In this document: positions 27,295 to 36,898 of the stretch, one piece after another
How the letters are laid out: each line of letters starts with the position of its first letter
How positions within the stretch are numbered: the stretch's first letter is position 1
DNA from: Xiamenia xianingshaonis
GTDB lineage: Bacteria; Actinomycetota; Coriobacteriia; Coriobacteriales; Eggerthellaceae
DNA length: 64,000 nucleotides
Assembly (NCBI RefSeq): GCF_017945865.1
Contig: NZ_CP072829.1
Location: forward strand, 1,054,001 to 1,118,000
Reading direction: 5' to 3'
Program-made: the position numbers and the translations under genes
The notes under the pieces: generated by a model
The model's input: only the letters and a program-made list of their open reading frames with translations
Told to the model about the DNA's origin: nothing
Database searches by the model: none

Positions 27295-28281
27295 TCAGCG
27301 CGCGGACAGGTGGCGGGCGGCCTCTTCCAGGAGCGCGTCGAACACCGCGTCGAAGTCCTCGACGGTGACGCAGCCGCACAGCTTGGCGCGGGCGTGCGCC
27401 GCTCCGGGAAGGCCGGCCAGATACGCCATGGCGTGGCGGCGCATCCGCACGATGTTCCTGCCTTCTTCGGCGGCGAGCAGCCGGGCGTGGCGCCGCGCCA
27501 TGGCCAGCCGCTCTTCCAGGGAAGGCTTCTGCGTCGCACGTCCGGCAAGCGTGCCTTTGACCTCGGCAAACACCCAAGGATTTCCCTCTGCGCCCCGCCC
27601 GATCATCACGGCGTCGCAGCCGGTCTGCGCCACGAGCGCCGCCGCGTCGGCGCCGCTCCTCACGTCGCCATTGCCGATGACGGGGACCGAGACGGCTTCT
27701 TTCACGCGCGCCACGACGTCCCAGTCGGCATGTCCGCGGTAGAGCTGTTCGGCGAAGCGTCCATGCACTGCCACGGCGTCGACGCCCGCGGCTTCGAGCC
27801 GACGGGCGAATGCGGGGGCCGTCTCGTCTCCCTCTGCGTATCCGCGCCGGAACTTGGCCGTGACCGGGCATGACACCGCGCCCTTTATCGCGTGCACGAT
27901 CGCCGCCGCCAGATCCGGGTCTTTCATGAGGGCCGACCCGTCGCCTTTCGTCACGATCTTGCGGGCCGGACAGCCCATGTTGACGTCCAGATAGGCAAGT
28001 CGGCTTCCCAGCGCGTCTTCGACCCACGCCGCCTGCGACGCCATCACGTCGGGCTCGTGCCCGAACAGCTGCACCGCCACGTGCGTCTCGGCCGGCGCCA
28101 CGTCGATGAGGTGGCGCGTCTTGGCGTTCGCGAACGAAAGCCCCTTCGCCGACACCATCTCGGTGTAGGTGAGGTCGGCGCCCTGCTCCAGGCACAGCGT
28201 TCGAAACGCCCTGTCGCTCACGCCCGCCATCGGCGCCAGCAGGATCGGCGTCGTCGGGCCGTCCAGAAACGGTATGCTCAC
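27295..28281 (-). CDS. dus: tRNA-dihydrouridine synthase
   Basis: This FMN enzyme reduces uridines in tRNA D-loops. The 328-residue DusB-like protein has LLAPMAGVSDRAFR, the catalytic cysteine C104 in NMGCP, VAVHGRFAEQLYRG and the FMN phosphate motif NGDVRSGADAA/MIGRGAEGNPW. GTG 28281 is chosen because GGAGG lies 5 nt before it; the open frame extends to 28368, but that part overlaps the neighbouring small gene. It lies 11 nt after that gene. Confidence 0.93.
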   Translation of the reverse strand: MSIPFLDGPTTPILLAPMAGVSDRAFRTLCLEQGADLTYTEMVSAKGLSFANAKTRHLIDVAPAETHVAVQLFGHEPDVMASQAAWVEDALGSRLAYLDVNMGCPARKIVTKGDGSALMKDPDLAAAIVHAIKGAVSCPVTAKFRRGYAEGDETAPAFARRLEAAGVDAVAVHGRFAEQLYRGHADWDVVARVKEAVSVPVIGNGDVRSGADAAALVAQTGCDAVMIGRGAEGNPWVFAEVKGTLAGRATQKPSLEERLAMARRHARLLAAEEGRNIVRMRRHAMAYLAGLPGAAHARAKLCGCVTVEDFDAVFDALLEEAARHLSAR

Positions 28282-28292
28282 GTGCGCCTCCG

Positions 28293-28484
28293 TCAGCCTA
28301 TCGAGCCGAGCAGCATCATGCCGCCCCCGATGACGGCCGCTGCGGCGATCAGGACGAACACGACGCATCCGATGCCGAGCGCCATGCCGGTCTTGCCGCT
28401 GCCCGCCTGTTCGCGTTCGGCAGCCGCCTTTTTCTCGTCGAACGGGTCGTCGAGCCAGTCGTAGTCGTCGTTTTTGCGCGCCAT
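28293..28484 (-). CDS. Small single-span membrane protein, unknown function
   Basis: A 63-residue protein with a charged, acidic N-terminal half (about 1-30, including DDYDWLDDPFDEKKAAA) and one C-terminal membrane helix (about 34-60). It begins immediately after the lepA stop and precedes dus, so it is cotranscribed with both. I do not recognise the family. The small size, tight spacing and clear helix argue that it is a real gene. Confidence 0.65.
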   Translation of the reverse strand: MARKNDDYDWLDDPFDEKKAAAEREQAGSGKTGMALGIGCVVFVLIAAAAVIGGGMMLLGSIG

Positions 28485-28485
28485 G

Positions 28486-30288
<1,803 letters not shown>

Positions 30289-30414
30289 GTCAGTCGTTGT
30301 ATCCTCGTTCTCGGCGTAAAAGATGCAAAACGTTGCCATTCTAGCTTATTTGGCAGGGTTTCGCGGCGCTGTGCAGGCCCTTGTCGAAGAAATGCGAAGT
30401 TTTTTGACATTTCT

Positions 30415-30670
30415 TTGCCGAACGCGCGATGTTTTGCTATTCTATCGCAATGCAATTCGGCGATTCAGGTGCCCCCAAGAGGGGAATCCGCAGACGAGGC
30501 TGCACAAAGGATGCCTGCGCCGGAGATCGAGTGATCGCTTGGGCAGAAAAATCCCGTCTGCCTGCACGCGCAAGCCGCGCTCTGCGGCCGACGTGTCGCG
30601 TCCATTCGCCCTCCGCGCCCCGAGAACCGCCTTTTGCGAGCGAACGATTCCAGTCAGAAAGGTCATTCTC
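30415..30670 (+). promoter_or_regulatory. rpsT promoter and long leader
   Basis: TTGCCG (30415-30420) and TATTCT (30438-30443) are separated by 17 bp. Transcription from here gives a leader of about 220 nt before rpsT, with small hairpins such as CCCC/GGGG near 30475. Such a leader could serve S20 autoregulation, but I do not recognise a described leader RNA. The rest of the 30289-30670 gap contains no gene. Confidence 0.5.
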
Positions 30671-31207
30671 GTGGCAAACATCAAAAGCCAGAAGAAGCGC
30701 AACATCACCAACGAAAAGCGTCGCCTGCGCAACCGCATGGTGAAATCCCAGCTGAAAACCGCCACCCGCCGCGTCAAGGACGCCGTTGCCGAGGCCGACG
30801 GCGCGAAGGCCTATGCCGCCGCGTGCGAGGCGTGCCGTCTCATGGACAAGGCTGCCACCAAGGGTGTCATCCACAAGCGCCAGGCCGCCAACCGCAAGAG
30901 CGGCATCATGCATCTGGTGAACCCGCTGGTGACCGACGCCGACGTGGCCGCCTACCAGAAGGCCAAGGCCGAAGCTCCGAAGAAGCCGCAGGGCACCGGC
31001 AACAAGAAGAAGGCTGCCGAGGCTGCCCGTAAGGAAGCCATGGCCGCCCGCAGCGCCGAGAAGGCCAAGCGCCGCGACGAGCACAACGCCAAGGTTGCCG
31101 CAGCGATGGCCCGCAAGGCCAAGGAAGCTGAAGCCGCCGCCAAGGCCGAGGCCGAAGCCGCTGCTGCCGCCGCCGCGGAAGGCGAAGGCGAAGAGGCTGC
31201 CGAATAG
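30671..31207 (+). CDS. rpsT: Small ribosomal subunit protein bS20 with long C-terminal extension
   Basis: Residues 1 to about 88 are ordinary S20: [20 protein letters not shown], a three-helix bundle binding 16S rRNA, ending near [17 protein letters not shown]. The protein then continues to 178 residues, twice the usual 85-90, with a Lys/Ala/Glu-rich tail ([20 protein letters not shown] onward) likely to form a long helix or coiled coil. The same frame continues without break and has the same base composition, so this is not a frameshift. GTG 30671 follows AGAAAGG. The tail's role is unknown. Confidence 0.93.
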   Translation: MANIKSQKKRNITNEKRRLRNRMVKSQLKTATRRVKDAVAEADGAKAYAAACEACRLMDKAATKGVIHKRQAANRKSGIMHLVNPLVTDADVAAYQKAKAEAPKKPQGTGNKKKAAEAARKEAMAARSAEKAKRRDEHNAKVAAAMARKAKEAEAAAKAEAEAAAAAAAEGEGEEAAE

Positions 31208-31300
31208 GCGGGGAAGCGCATCTTTCGCATCTTGTGCGACATGCGAAAAAGACCCTGTTTGTAGGTGGCACTCATAAAACAGCATAGGAATGCTTTCGGG

Positions 31301-31337
31301 AAACGGCGTAGCTTCGGCTATGCCGTTTCTCCGTTTT
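31301..31337 (+). terminator. Terminator after rpsT
   Basis: A 12-bp stem (AAACGGCGTAGC at 31301-31312 with GCTATGCCGTTT at 31317-31328, one G-T pair) with a TTCG loop, then T-rich sequence. It marks the end of the core region; AT-rich accessory DNA begins about 40 nt further on. Confidence 0.75.
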
Positions 31338-31429
31338 GCAGGTCAGTGAGTAAGGACGCGGGGAGTATTGTTACTGTAGAGAACGAAATAATTATAATAA
31401 ACAAAGCAAAGTGAGAGCTGGAGTAGTTT

Positions 31430-32026
31430 TTAATCTGGCATATATAAGAATTGGAAGCTGTCTTTAGGCGCACAAAGACCTTTTTCAAGCATATCAGCCA
31501 GTGCTTTCATTTTTGCGGCACGCTGTTCCTTTGTCCAAGGAAAGATACCCGGGTCAAGGAGAAAAGTGAAAACAGACAAGATGATTTCGGCATATTCCTG
31601 CGGATATTCGCAGATAAAAGTACCTTCTTCAATGCCCTGCTCAATAATCTGCGATACTACTTGTGAAAGCGCAGACAAAATCTGTGCCAGTGATTTTTGA
31701 TGAATAGCCGCGTTTTGCGGCATATGCAAATACTCGTCCAAAGAAGGGTCAACATAAGAGTTGCGATAACTGTGTAACAAGAGTGCAAGTTTGTGCGTAG
31801 CATTACCGTCGCTTTGTTCGACCAGTTCGTTGCATGCCTTAATGATATCTGCATACTCCTGCGAAACTAAAGCGTCCAATACTTCTTCTTTTGAACGAAA
31901 ATAATAGTACATGCCGCCTTTTGCAATGCCGGCTTTTTTGGCAATATCGCTAACAGAGGCTGTCCCTGCTTTTCCCTCTTTGAAAAGTTCCCGAAGCGCG
32001 TTTAAAATTTGTTCCTTTTTATCCAT
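31430..32026 (-). CDS. TetR family transcriptional regulator
   Basis: The 198-residue protein has a TetR N-terminal DNA-binding domain (GTASVSDIAKKAGIAKGGMYYYF, helix-turn-helix around 25-47) and an all-helical ligand-binding domain. Base composition is clearly more AT-rich than the host genes, pointing to transfer from a low-GC Firmicute. It is divergent from the methyltransferase gene at 32138, and the shared gap carries two operator-like palindromes. ATG 32026 is preferred to GTG 32035 because AGGCGG is then correctly spaced. It probably represses itself and the methyltransferase. Confidence 0.9.
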   Translation of the reverse strand: MDKKEQILNALRELFKEGKAGTASVSDIAKKAGIAKGGMYYYFRSKEEVLDALVSQEYADIIKACNELVEQSDGNATHKLALLLHSYRNSYVDPSLDEYLHMPQNAAIHQKSLAQILSALSQVVSQIIEQGIEEGTFICEYPQEYAEIILSVFTFLLDPGIFPWTKEQRAAKMKALADMLEKGLCAPKDSFQFLYMPD

Positions 32027-32068
32027 GTTTATCACCGCCTATTAAAAAAGCATAGCATGAGAATTCGA

Positions 32069-32118
32069 TTTGACCAGCGTTCAAATAAATGTTATATTCA
32101 ATTTGACCATTGGTCAAA
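32069..32118 (+). promoter_or_regulatory. Promoter of the methyltransferase with two TetR operators
   Basis: TTGACC (32070-32075) and TATATT (32093-32098), spacer 17 bp, drive the plus-strand gene. One 17-bp palindrome, imperfect, covers the -35 (32069-32085); a perfect one, TTTGACCATTGGTCAAA, lies just downstream of the -10 (32102-32118). Their centres are 33 bp apart, about three helical turns. Confidence 0.82.
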
Positions 32119-32137
32119 AAACATTGGAGGATACATT

Positions 32138-32761
32138 ATGAACGAAACAGCACTTTCCCATTATGGACAATGGGGCGCGGTAGTAATATGGATTATTATT
32201 TACGGAGTATTCTTGCTTTTCTTGCCCTTTTATAAGAAGAGCCAACGCAAACCCACCACGGCATATGTGGCATTCATAATTGCCTATGCTTTTGAAATGT
32301 TTGGTATCCCACTGAGCATGTACTTTGTGGCGTGGGCTTTTGGAAGAAATCTGCCGGACGGTATTCTATGGGGGCATACACTTAACCAATATATCGGCAA
32401 CTGGGGAATGTATGTTTGTATTGTCTTTACTATTATAGGCGGCCTTTTCGTTATTTTTGGCTGGAGAGCAATTCATAAAAACTATTGGAGGTATGAGAGC
32501 GGGGAGGGAAAACTGGTAGATACAGGTATTTATAAGTACATACGTCATCCACAATACACAGGGTTTCTTTTGATTACATTAGGCATGATATTTGAGTGGG
32601 CTACCATTCCACTTTTAATCATGTGGCCAATACTGTTTATTGTGTACTATCGCCTTGCACGAAAAGAAGAACAGGACATGACGCGAGAGTTTGGGGAACA
32701 ATATGTTGCATATAAAAAGCGTACTGGAATGTTCCTGCCTAAATTAAAGAAAGACTTGTAA
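32138..32761 (+). CDS. Isoprenylcysteine methyltransferase-like integral membrane methyltransferase
   Basis: A 207-residue membrane protein of the ICMT/PEMT-type methyltransferase superfamily, with five or so helices and the C-terminal SAM-binding signature LVDTGIYKYIRHPQYTGFLL followed by RKEEQDMTREFGEQYVAYKKRTGMFLP. Bacterial members methylate varied lipids or small molecules; the substrate here is unknown. GGAGG lies 7 nt before ATG 32138. It is AT-rich and divergently paired with a TetR regulator, so expression is probably induced by a ligand of that regulator. Confidence 0.85.
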   Translation: MNETALSHYGQWGAVVIWIIIYGVFLLFLPFYKKSQRKPTTAYVAFIIAYAFEMFGIPLSMYFVAWAFGRNLPDGILWGHTLNQYIGNWGMYVCIVFTIIGGLFVIFGWRAIHKNYWRYESGEGKLVDTGIYKYIRHPQYTGFLLITLGMIFEWATIPLLIMWPILFIVYYRLARKEEQDMTREFGEQYVAYKKRTGMFLPKLKKDL

Positions 32762-32929
32762 TTAGCTAAAAACAACAAGAAACAACACTTTTCATCTTTT
32801 GAAACTCAATTTACCGAGGAAGTCATCAGCTTCTTAATAAGCCAGGAGAACTTTAGAGAATTATCTATCCTGGATTGTCTTTCCGAATGCAACGGTCATA
32901 TGAACAGTGGCACACAGCTCCTTAGATAG
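32762..32929 (+). other. Open remnant frame without a start
   Basis: Directly after the methyltransferase stop a 55-codon frame runs without stop to TAG at 32927-32929, containing FTEEVISFLISQENFRELSI. It has no start codon at its beginning and I do not recognise it. It is probably a gene fragment brought in with the neighbouring DNA. Confidence 0.3.
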
Positions 32930-33417
32930 AATGCTGTTTGCGACGGCAAACCCTATCAAGGAGGCTTACCGCGTGCCGCCGCAAGGCGGTTGCGGCGCAA
33001 GGGCAGGAGGAAAAGAGGGCAGGGCGAGGAAAGACGCGGGCGTCTTCCTGCCGCCCATTCGATAGAGGAAAGACCCAAAGGGGCCGATGGGCGGATGAGG
33101 CTTGGGGACCGGGAGGCCGATGCCGTCATCGGGAAAAGAGGAGGTGCGTGCCTTGTGGCTCTGGTAGACGGGAAGAGCAGGTTTCCCATCGGCGGCAAGT
33201 CGAAGCGGCAAGCATCAAAGCAGGTGAGCGAAGTGATGATGCGGCCGCTTGAAGGCCAACCATGCGAATCCATCACGCCGGACAGGGGAAAGGAGTTCGC
33301 CGGATACCAGCTGGTTGCGAAGAAGACAGGCGTGCAGTTCCACTTTGCCCAACCGAGCTGTCCATGGCAAAGGGGCGCGAACGGGAACACCAATGGCCTT
33401 CTGAGGGAATACTTCCC
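32930..33417 (+). pseudogene. IS30 family transposase, 5' part (truncated and catalytically altered)
   Basis: The frame that includes RRKGRRKRGQGEERRGR, SIEERPK, LGDREADAVIGKRGG and ITPDRGKEFAG is the DDE core of an IS30 transposase. The N-terminal helix-turn-helix part is missing: the frame is stopped at 32929. The third catalytic residue is lost, since PWQRGANGNTNGLLREYFP has Gly where the family has Glu (N-E-N). The reading stops being IS30-like exactly after EYFP at 33417; the missing C-terminus is found 2.85 kb away at 36268. Confidence 0.85.
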
Positions 33418-33560
33418 TCATCTAAACCACTTACCTCCAACGCACCTCTGAGGGCACTAACTGTGGTGCGTAGATATTGCGCCTCACGAGCGTTATTCAT
33501 TTGACGCGTCTCCTAACGACACTGATACGCTCGTAATAAAGATCCGACAGCCAATCACTG

Positions 33561-34073
33561 CTACTCACCGCTCGCCGCAAGGCATTTCGACACATCGTCC
33601 AAGTACTTTTGAATAGCATTTGTATGCAACCATTCTTTTGCTAGACACGACGCGGGCTTATCGATTGCTGGAGTGACGACCAGGCGAATTTCAGCAATCA
33701 TGTCATCATGATGCGCCATGAGAATCGAGAAAGCAGACCCGCTTTCTGGCGAGTCGGCCTTACCGAAGCCCGAGTAAAACATGCAAGTATTCAGACCGTT
33801 GTATTTAGGACGATCGGACGTATCGACATATGCGCCGCTGGAAAACAATTCCAGGATAGCACTCGAGGAGCGTATTTCAGTATTGTTAAGCCCGCATATT
33901 GTTGCGTAAGTTTGCGCAACATCTAACTTAACGGTAATATGCGCGTTACCAGGCGGGTAATCGAGTTGCAAGTATTTGAGCAATCCCCTTTCTGCTCCGC
34001 ACACCATGCTACTCCACCCTTCAGGAGCAGATATGTTCGAGATGTCAGCAAGAAGGCTATCCGAATAATTCAT
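33561..34073 (-). CDS. Hypothetical protein (170 aa) in the insert
   Basis: A soluble-looking 170-residue protein without signal peptide or membrane segments. It contains YPPGNAHITVKLDVAQTYATICG and a C-terminal helix KEWLHTNAIQKYLDDVSKCL. I do not recognise its family. ATG 34073 has GGAG upstream at slightly long spacing; an earlier GTG (34085) would put the site too close. It is the last of four minus-strand genes in the insert, 22 nt after the membrane protein gene, and is less GC-rich than the host genes. Confidence 0.55.
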   Translation of the reverse strand: MNYSDSLLADISNISAPEGWSSMVCGAERGLLKYLQLDYPPGNAHITVKLDVAQTYATICGLNNTEIRSSSAILELFSSGAYVDTSDRPKYNGLNTCMFYSGFGKADSPESGSAFSILMAHHDDMIAEIRLVVTPAIDKPASCLAKEWLHTNAIQKYLDDVSKCLAASGE

Positions 34074-34095
34074 ACGCACAATCACTCCTATGTCC

Positions 34096-34590
34096 TTAAT
34101 GGAAATTGCGTTTGCCAGTGTCAGCTGGACTCTTTTCTGCGAAACATGATGAAATAAGCAGCAAGAGCAAGATTAGACTAATCACCACGGGAGTAAATGA
34201 GAAAGCAATCGAAGGGGTGATTCCAAGAAAAAGAACTCCGTCAAAGAAATAACTCTTCACAAGCGGATAAAAGAAACAGACTGCAACAGGGGCAAACGAA
34301 AGCAATAGCGCAGCGCCACTAACTATACGGTTCAAATACCTATTTCTCAGAGAATACATGGAGAGCAATAGCAAAGGAACCCCGCTCCAGAACACTGCCA
34401 GGAAGAGAAGCGATATGTTGAACCCGAGCGAACTATGCCTACCGCACACCATCACCAGGAGAATCGCGCAGGTAGCCAGCAAGCAGCATGCACCATATAC
34501 AATAGAGGCCCTTCTAATAATCGAAGCATGCCTCGCTTGAACAGGGCCTCCTTCCTGGGAAGTGGGCGCTCTAGATGTATTGCACCGCAT
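34096..34590 (-). CDS. Four-helix membrane protein of unknown function
   Basis: A 164-residue protein with four strongly hydrophobic segments (about 28-50, 57-79, 93-113 and 125-150) and a short charged C-terminus. ATG 34590 has GGGGAG 6 nt before it and overlaps the end of the preceding frameshifted gene by 20 nt, so the two were translationally coupled. Family not recognised. In this setting it could protect against, or transport for, the papain-like product, but this is only a guess from the layout. Confidence 0.55.
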   Translation of the reverse strand: MRCNTSRAPTSQEGGPVQARHASIIRRASIVYGACCLLATCAILLVMVCGRHSSLGFNISLLFLAVFWSGVPLLLLSMYSLRNRYLNRIVSGAALLLSFAPVAVCFFYPLVKSYFFDGVLFLGITPSIAFSFTPVVISLILLLLLISSCFAEKSPADTGKRNFH

Positions 34591-35219
34591 GAAAACTCCC
34601 CAAGGAACACGACGAGGCATCGTTGAAAAAACTATTCGAAATGAGACTTGCGCTAAGGCTGTAACCGTATGAATCGTAAATAGTTATTCCTCCATAAGAA
34701 AGGACATCGATTACGAATGAAAGGCAATTGTACGAAATCGCGATGTAATAGTTTGGGTTGTTAATCTTGCTGATTGCGTAGTTGTGCATGAGAGTACAAG
34801 TGGATTGGGAGATGTCTATGCGTATGCTGCGGTCGAATCCCTCTGTCCAGCTCGTGTGGCCATTGTCAACAACAACGCCCCCGCTCTGGCATTGGCTTTG
34901 AAATGTAGGATAGCTCATGTCCCCCTCCGCAAACACGCCGACCGCGCCTTCATGAATCGGCGATTCATTATCGCTCGGCCCAAAATTATAACAGAGAGAA
35001 AAGCGAGCTATTCGGCTTTTGAATCATCATTGCAGCGTGTCCGAGAATTCCAATGTCGCCAATTGAAGATAGGCCATCCACGTTATTTAGAAGATAAACA
35101 GAACCAGTTGCTGGGTAATAACCGCCTCCGCCTGACATTGTTGCCTCGATGGCATCGAGGTTTTCGGCTGGCCAGTAATGAATTCTGGGTTTTTCGTATG
35201 TAAGCATGTGGCTAGTCAT
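34571..35219 (-). pseudogene. Frameshifted gene for a permuted papain-fold (NlpC/P60- or LRAT-like) protein
   Basis: Two frames (35219-34986 and the frame ending at 34571) join if one base is removed in a T4/(TC)n run near 34995-35005. The joined product of about 215 residues reads ...GILGHAAMMIQ...LFSLCYNFGPSD...ISYNCLSFVIDVLSYGGI. A His in GHAA before a later Cys in YNCxxFV is the order of circularly permuted papain-like enzymes, and xYxFGP is common near the His in that group. Its start overlaps the binding-protein gene end by 8 nt (ATGACTAG). The break may be real or a sequencing error in the short repeat. Confidence 0.6.
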
Positions 35220-35966
35220 TCTCTACCGCCATGCCTAGGAGCCGTGCCATAGCGGCCTCATCGCGCACCAATTCGTAAAAAAGCTGATAGAACGTCGCCA
35301 TCTCAGATGCGATATCGCATCTGGACCGGAAAGGTGCCACGGCGTACGCTATCCACAGTATTCCGATCGATTGCGCGAAGATGGCCGAGCCGAGGATGCT
35401 GTGCATCAGAGCCGGGGCCACGGCAAACCTGCCCTCGCCGACGGCGCGCACGCCCTTCCAAAGCTCGTAAACTTCCCCTTCGCAGGAGAAGAACGACGAC
35501 GGGAAGGAGGTGTCGTCCAGGATGACGAAGTCTGGGTCCTCCTCTGCGAGCGCGGCTATCAGTCCGGGATCTACGCTTTTGCCGAAATTTGCGCCGGGCG
35601 TACCGGTCTCGATCAGGCCTACGATGTCCGCAAGCCCGGCCTCGGCGAAGTCCGCCGCATCACCCGAGACTTCCTTGGCGAGGGAGGCGAGCGCACCGGG
35701 ATAGAGCGTCTCCATCATGGTCTGGACATAGATGCCGAGCGGTACGACAAAGCTTGCGGGCGGCCAAGCTCGACGGACCTGCCCAGCGAGTCCTCGAAAA
35801 CCGTCTTGGAGGGGGCGGGGATTCCGGCGACCAGCCCTTCCGCGGCCAAAGCCCGCCCTGGTAACGAGAACAGCGCCACGCCTCCCGCGAGAGCGATGGC
35901 GCAAGAAACGAAATCCCTTCGAGTGATACGGCTATCAATTAAGCTCTGTCTTGGGGCGGGAGTCAT
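35212..35966 (-). pseudogene. Frameshifted Tat-secreted ABC-type (iron/siderophore-like) substrate-binding protein
   Basis: The first frame starts at ATG 35966 (AAGGGG upstream) with a Tat signal SRITRRDFVSCAIALAGGVA and continues to FEDSLGRSVELGRP. The second frame picks up PPASFVVPLGIYVQTMMETL and runs to the stop at 35212. They join by adding one base near 35755-35765. The product resembles Fe3+-type periplasmic binding proteins, which are numerous in Eggerthellaceae, but no permease or ATPase gene is beside it. It is GC-rich, unlike the two small genes downstream. Probably non-functional unless the shift is an error. Confidence 0.75.
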
Positions 35967-36267
35967 AAGCGCCCCTTTCCAATAGGTTCCATTAGCTAGC
36001 ACAATAATAACATGCAGCTGCGCCCTTGAAGTTCCCAGGATCATTGATGATCGGACATCAATGCGTATGTCTTGGTGCCACTCTACATTGCAACGACATG
36101 CTACAGTGCGACAGGCCGCGTCAGTAAAAAGTCAGAAAAGGACGCGATTCGGTCGGTTCGCATCGTTGCCGGCGGTCGCATGTGATTGCATGAAACAAGG
36201 TATCGACCTGCGAAAACATGTCGATGGAGTCGTATGGTGTAGAATAGGGTCGAACCAGCGACATAAA

Positions 36268-36408
36268 CCCAAAGGAAAGCCTCTCGATGATATTGGCGAT
36301 ATGGAGATAGAGGGGATATTCGATAAGCCCAACCGCAGACCACGCAAGCAACTCGGCTATCTATCGCCGCATGAAGCCCATTACTCACAGTCGTTGCGAT
36401 TGGTTTGA
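36268..36408 (+). pseudogene. IS30 family transposase, 3' part
   Basis: The frame PKGKPLDDIGDMEIEGIFDK followed by NRRPRKQLGYLSPHEAHYSQ is the C-terminal end of an IS30 transposase and ends at a TGA stop. It continues the 5' part that breaks off at 33417. The sequence upstream of 36268 in the same frame is not IS30-like. Confidence 0.85.
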
Positions 36409-36813
36409 CAATCCGGGGATTAAAAATGATATTGCTTGTAATGAGGATATGCTAATAATGCAAGCATTAATCGAAAAAGCCGATAACGTCTGTCTACTCA
36501 AAAGCAGCCAATCAAAGTCTACAAACCTTGATAGTAAAATGTATTCACAAGTATGGGCGCAAGTTGCAAAGACGGAAACGGATAGACCGCTTGTGCCCTC
36601 TCTAAATTATGGGGTTCTCCGTCACGCAATAGAGGTCAACTTTTCCTTGATTTATGCGGCTTTGTACCCTGTATGGCAGCTACCTTATTTCAGTTAGTTG
36701 TGATACTGTTTTATAAGTGGCTACCTTGTGTGGGGTCTTTTTGTGTTTTGCCAGGCTTTGCGCCGACAGCGGCGGTGGGCGTTGTGGTGCTTCCGTATGA
36801 AACGACGGACGTG
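36409..36813. other. AT-rich remnant stretch before hrcA
   Basis: About 400 nt of AT-rich DNA follow the IS30 remnant. A 108-codon frame (36371-36697) overlaps the transposase end but has no ribosome site, no recognisable domain and foreign composition, so I do not call it a gene. Near 36670-36735 the words CAGCTACCTT and TGGCTACCTT recur. Host-like GC returns about 36750. Confidence 0.5.
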
Positions 36814-36840
36814 TTAGCACTCTCGCGCACCGGTTGCTAA
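36814..36840 (+). promoter_or_regulatory. CIRCE operator of hrcA-dnaJ
   Basis: TTAGCACTC (36814-36822), a 9-nt spacer and GGTTGCTAA (36832-36840) match the CIRCE inverted repeat TTAGCACTC-N9-GAGTGCTAA with two changes in the right arm. It lies 58 nt before hrcA and is the site through which HrcA would repress its own operon. Confidence 0.92.
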
Positions 36841-36898
36841 AATCGCATGAAGATGCTTGGTACGAACCTGGTACGAACAGGGAAGGAGCGAGTGCGAC

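Larger units (their letters stand above)
33418..36267. mobile_element. Foreign segment inserted into the IS30 transposase gene
   Basis: The two halves of the IS30 reading frame join perfectly (EYFP at 33417 to KGKPLDD at 36268) with only a 2-nt CC overlap, so about 2.85 kb has been inserted between them. The insert holds four minus-strand genes, two of them frameshifted. I see no terminal inverted repeats and no transposase inside, so how it entered is unclear. The left 140 nt (33418-33560) have no gene. Confidence 0.7.

Noticed and set aside
36061-36267. Continuous gene leading into the IS30 C-terminus
   Set aside because: Only the part from 36268 resembles IS30; the upstream residues belong to the inserted segment read through by chance.
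36371-36697. 108-codon frame after the IS30 remnant
   Set aside because: Starts inside the transposase end, lacks a ribosome site and shows no recognisable domain.
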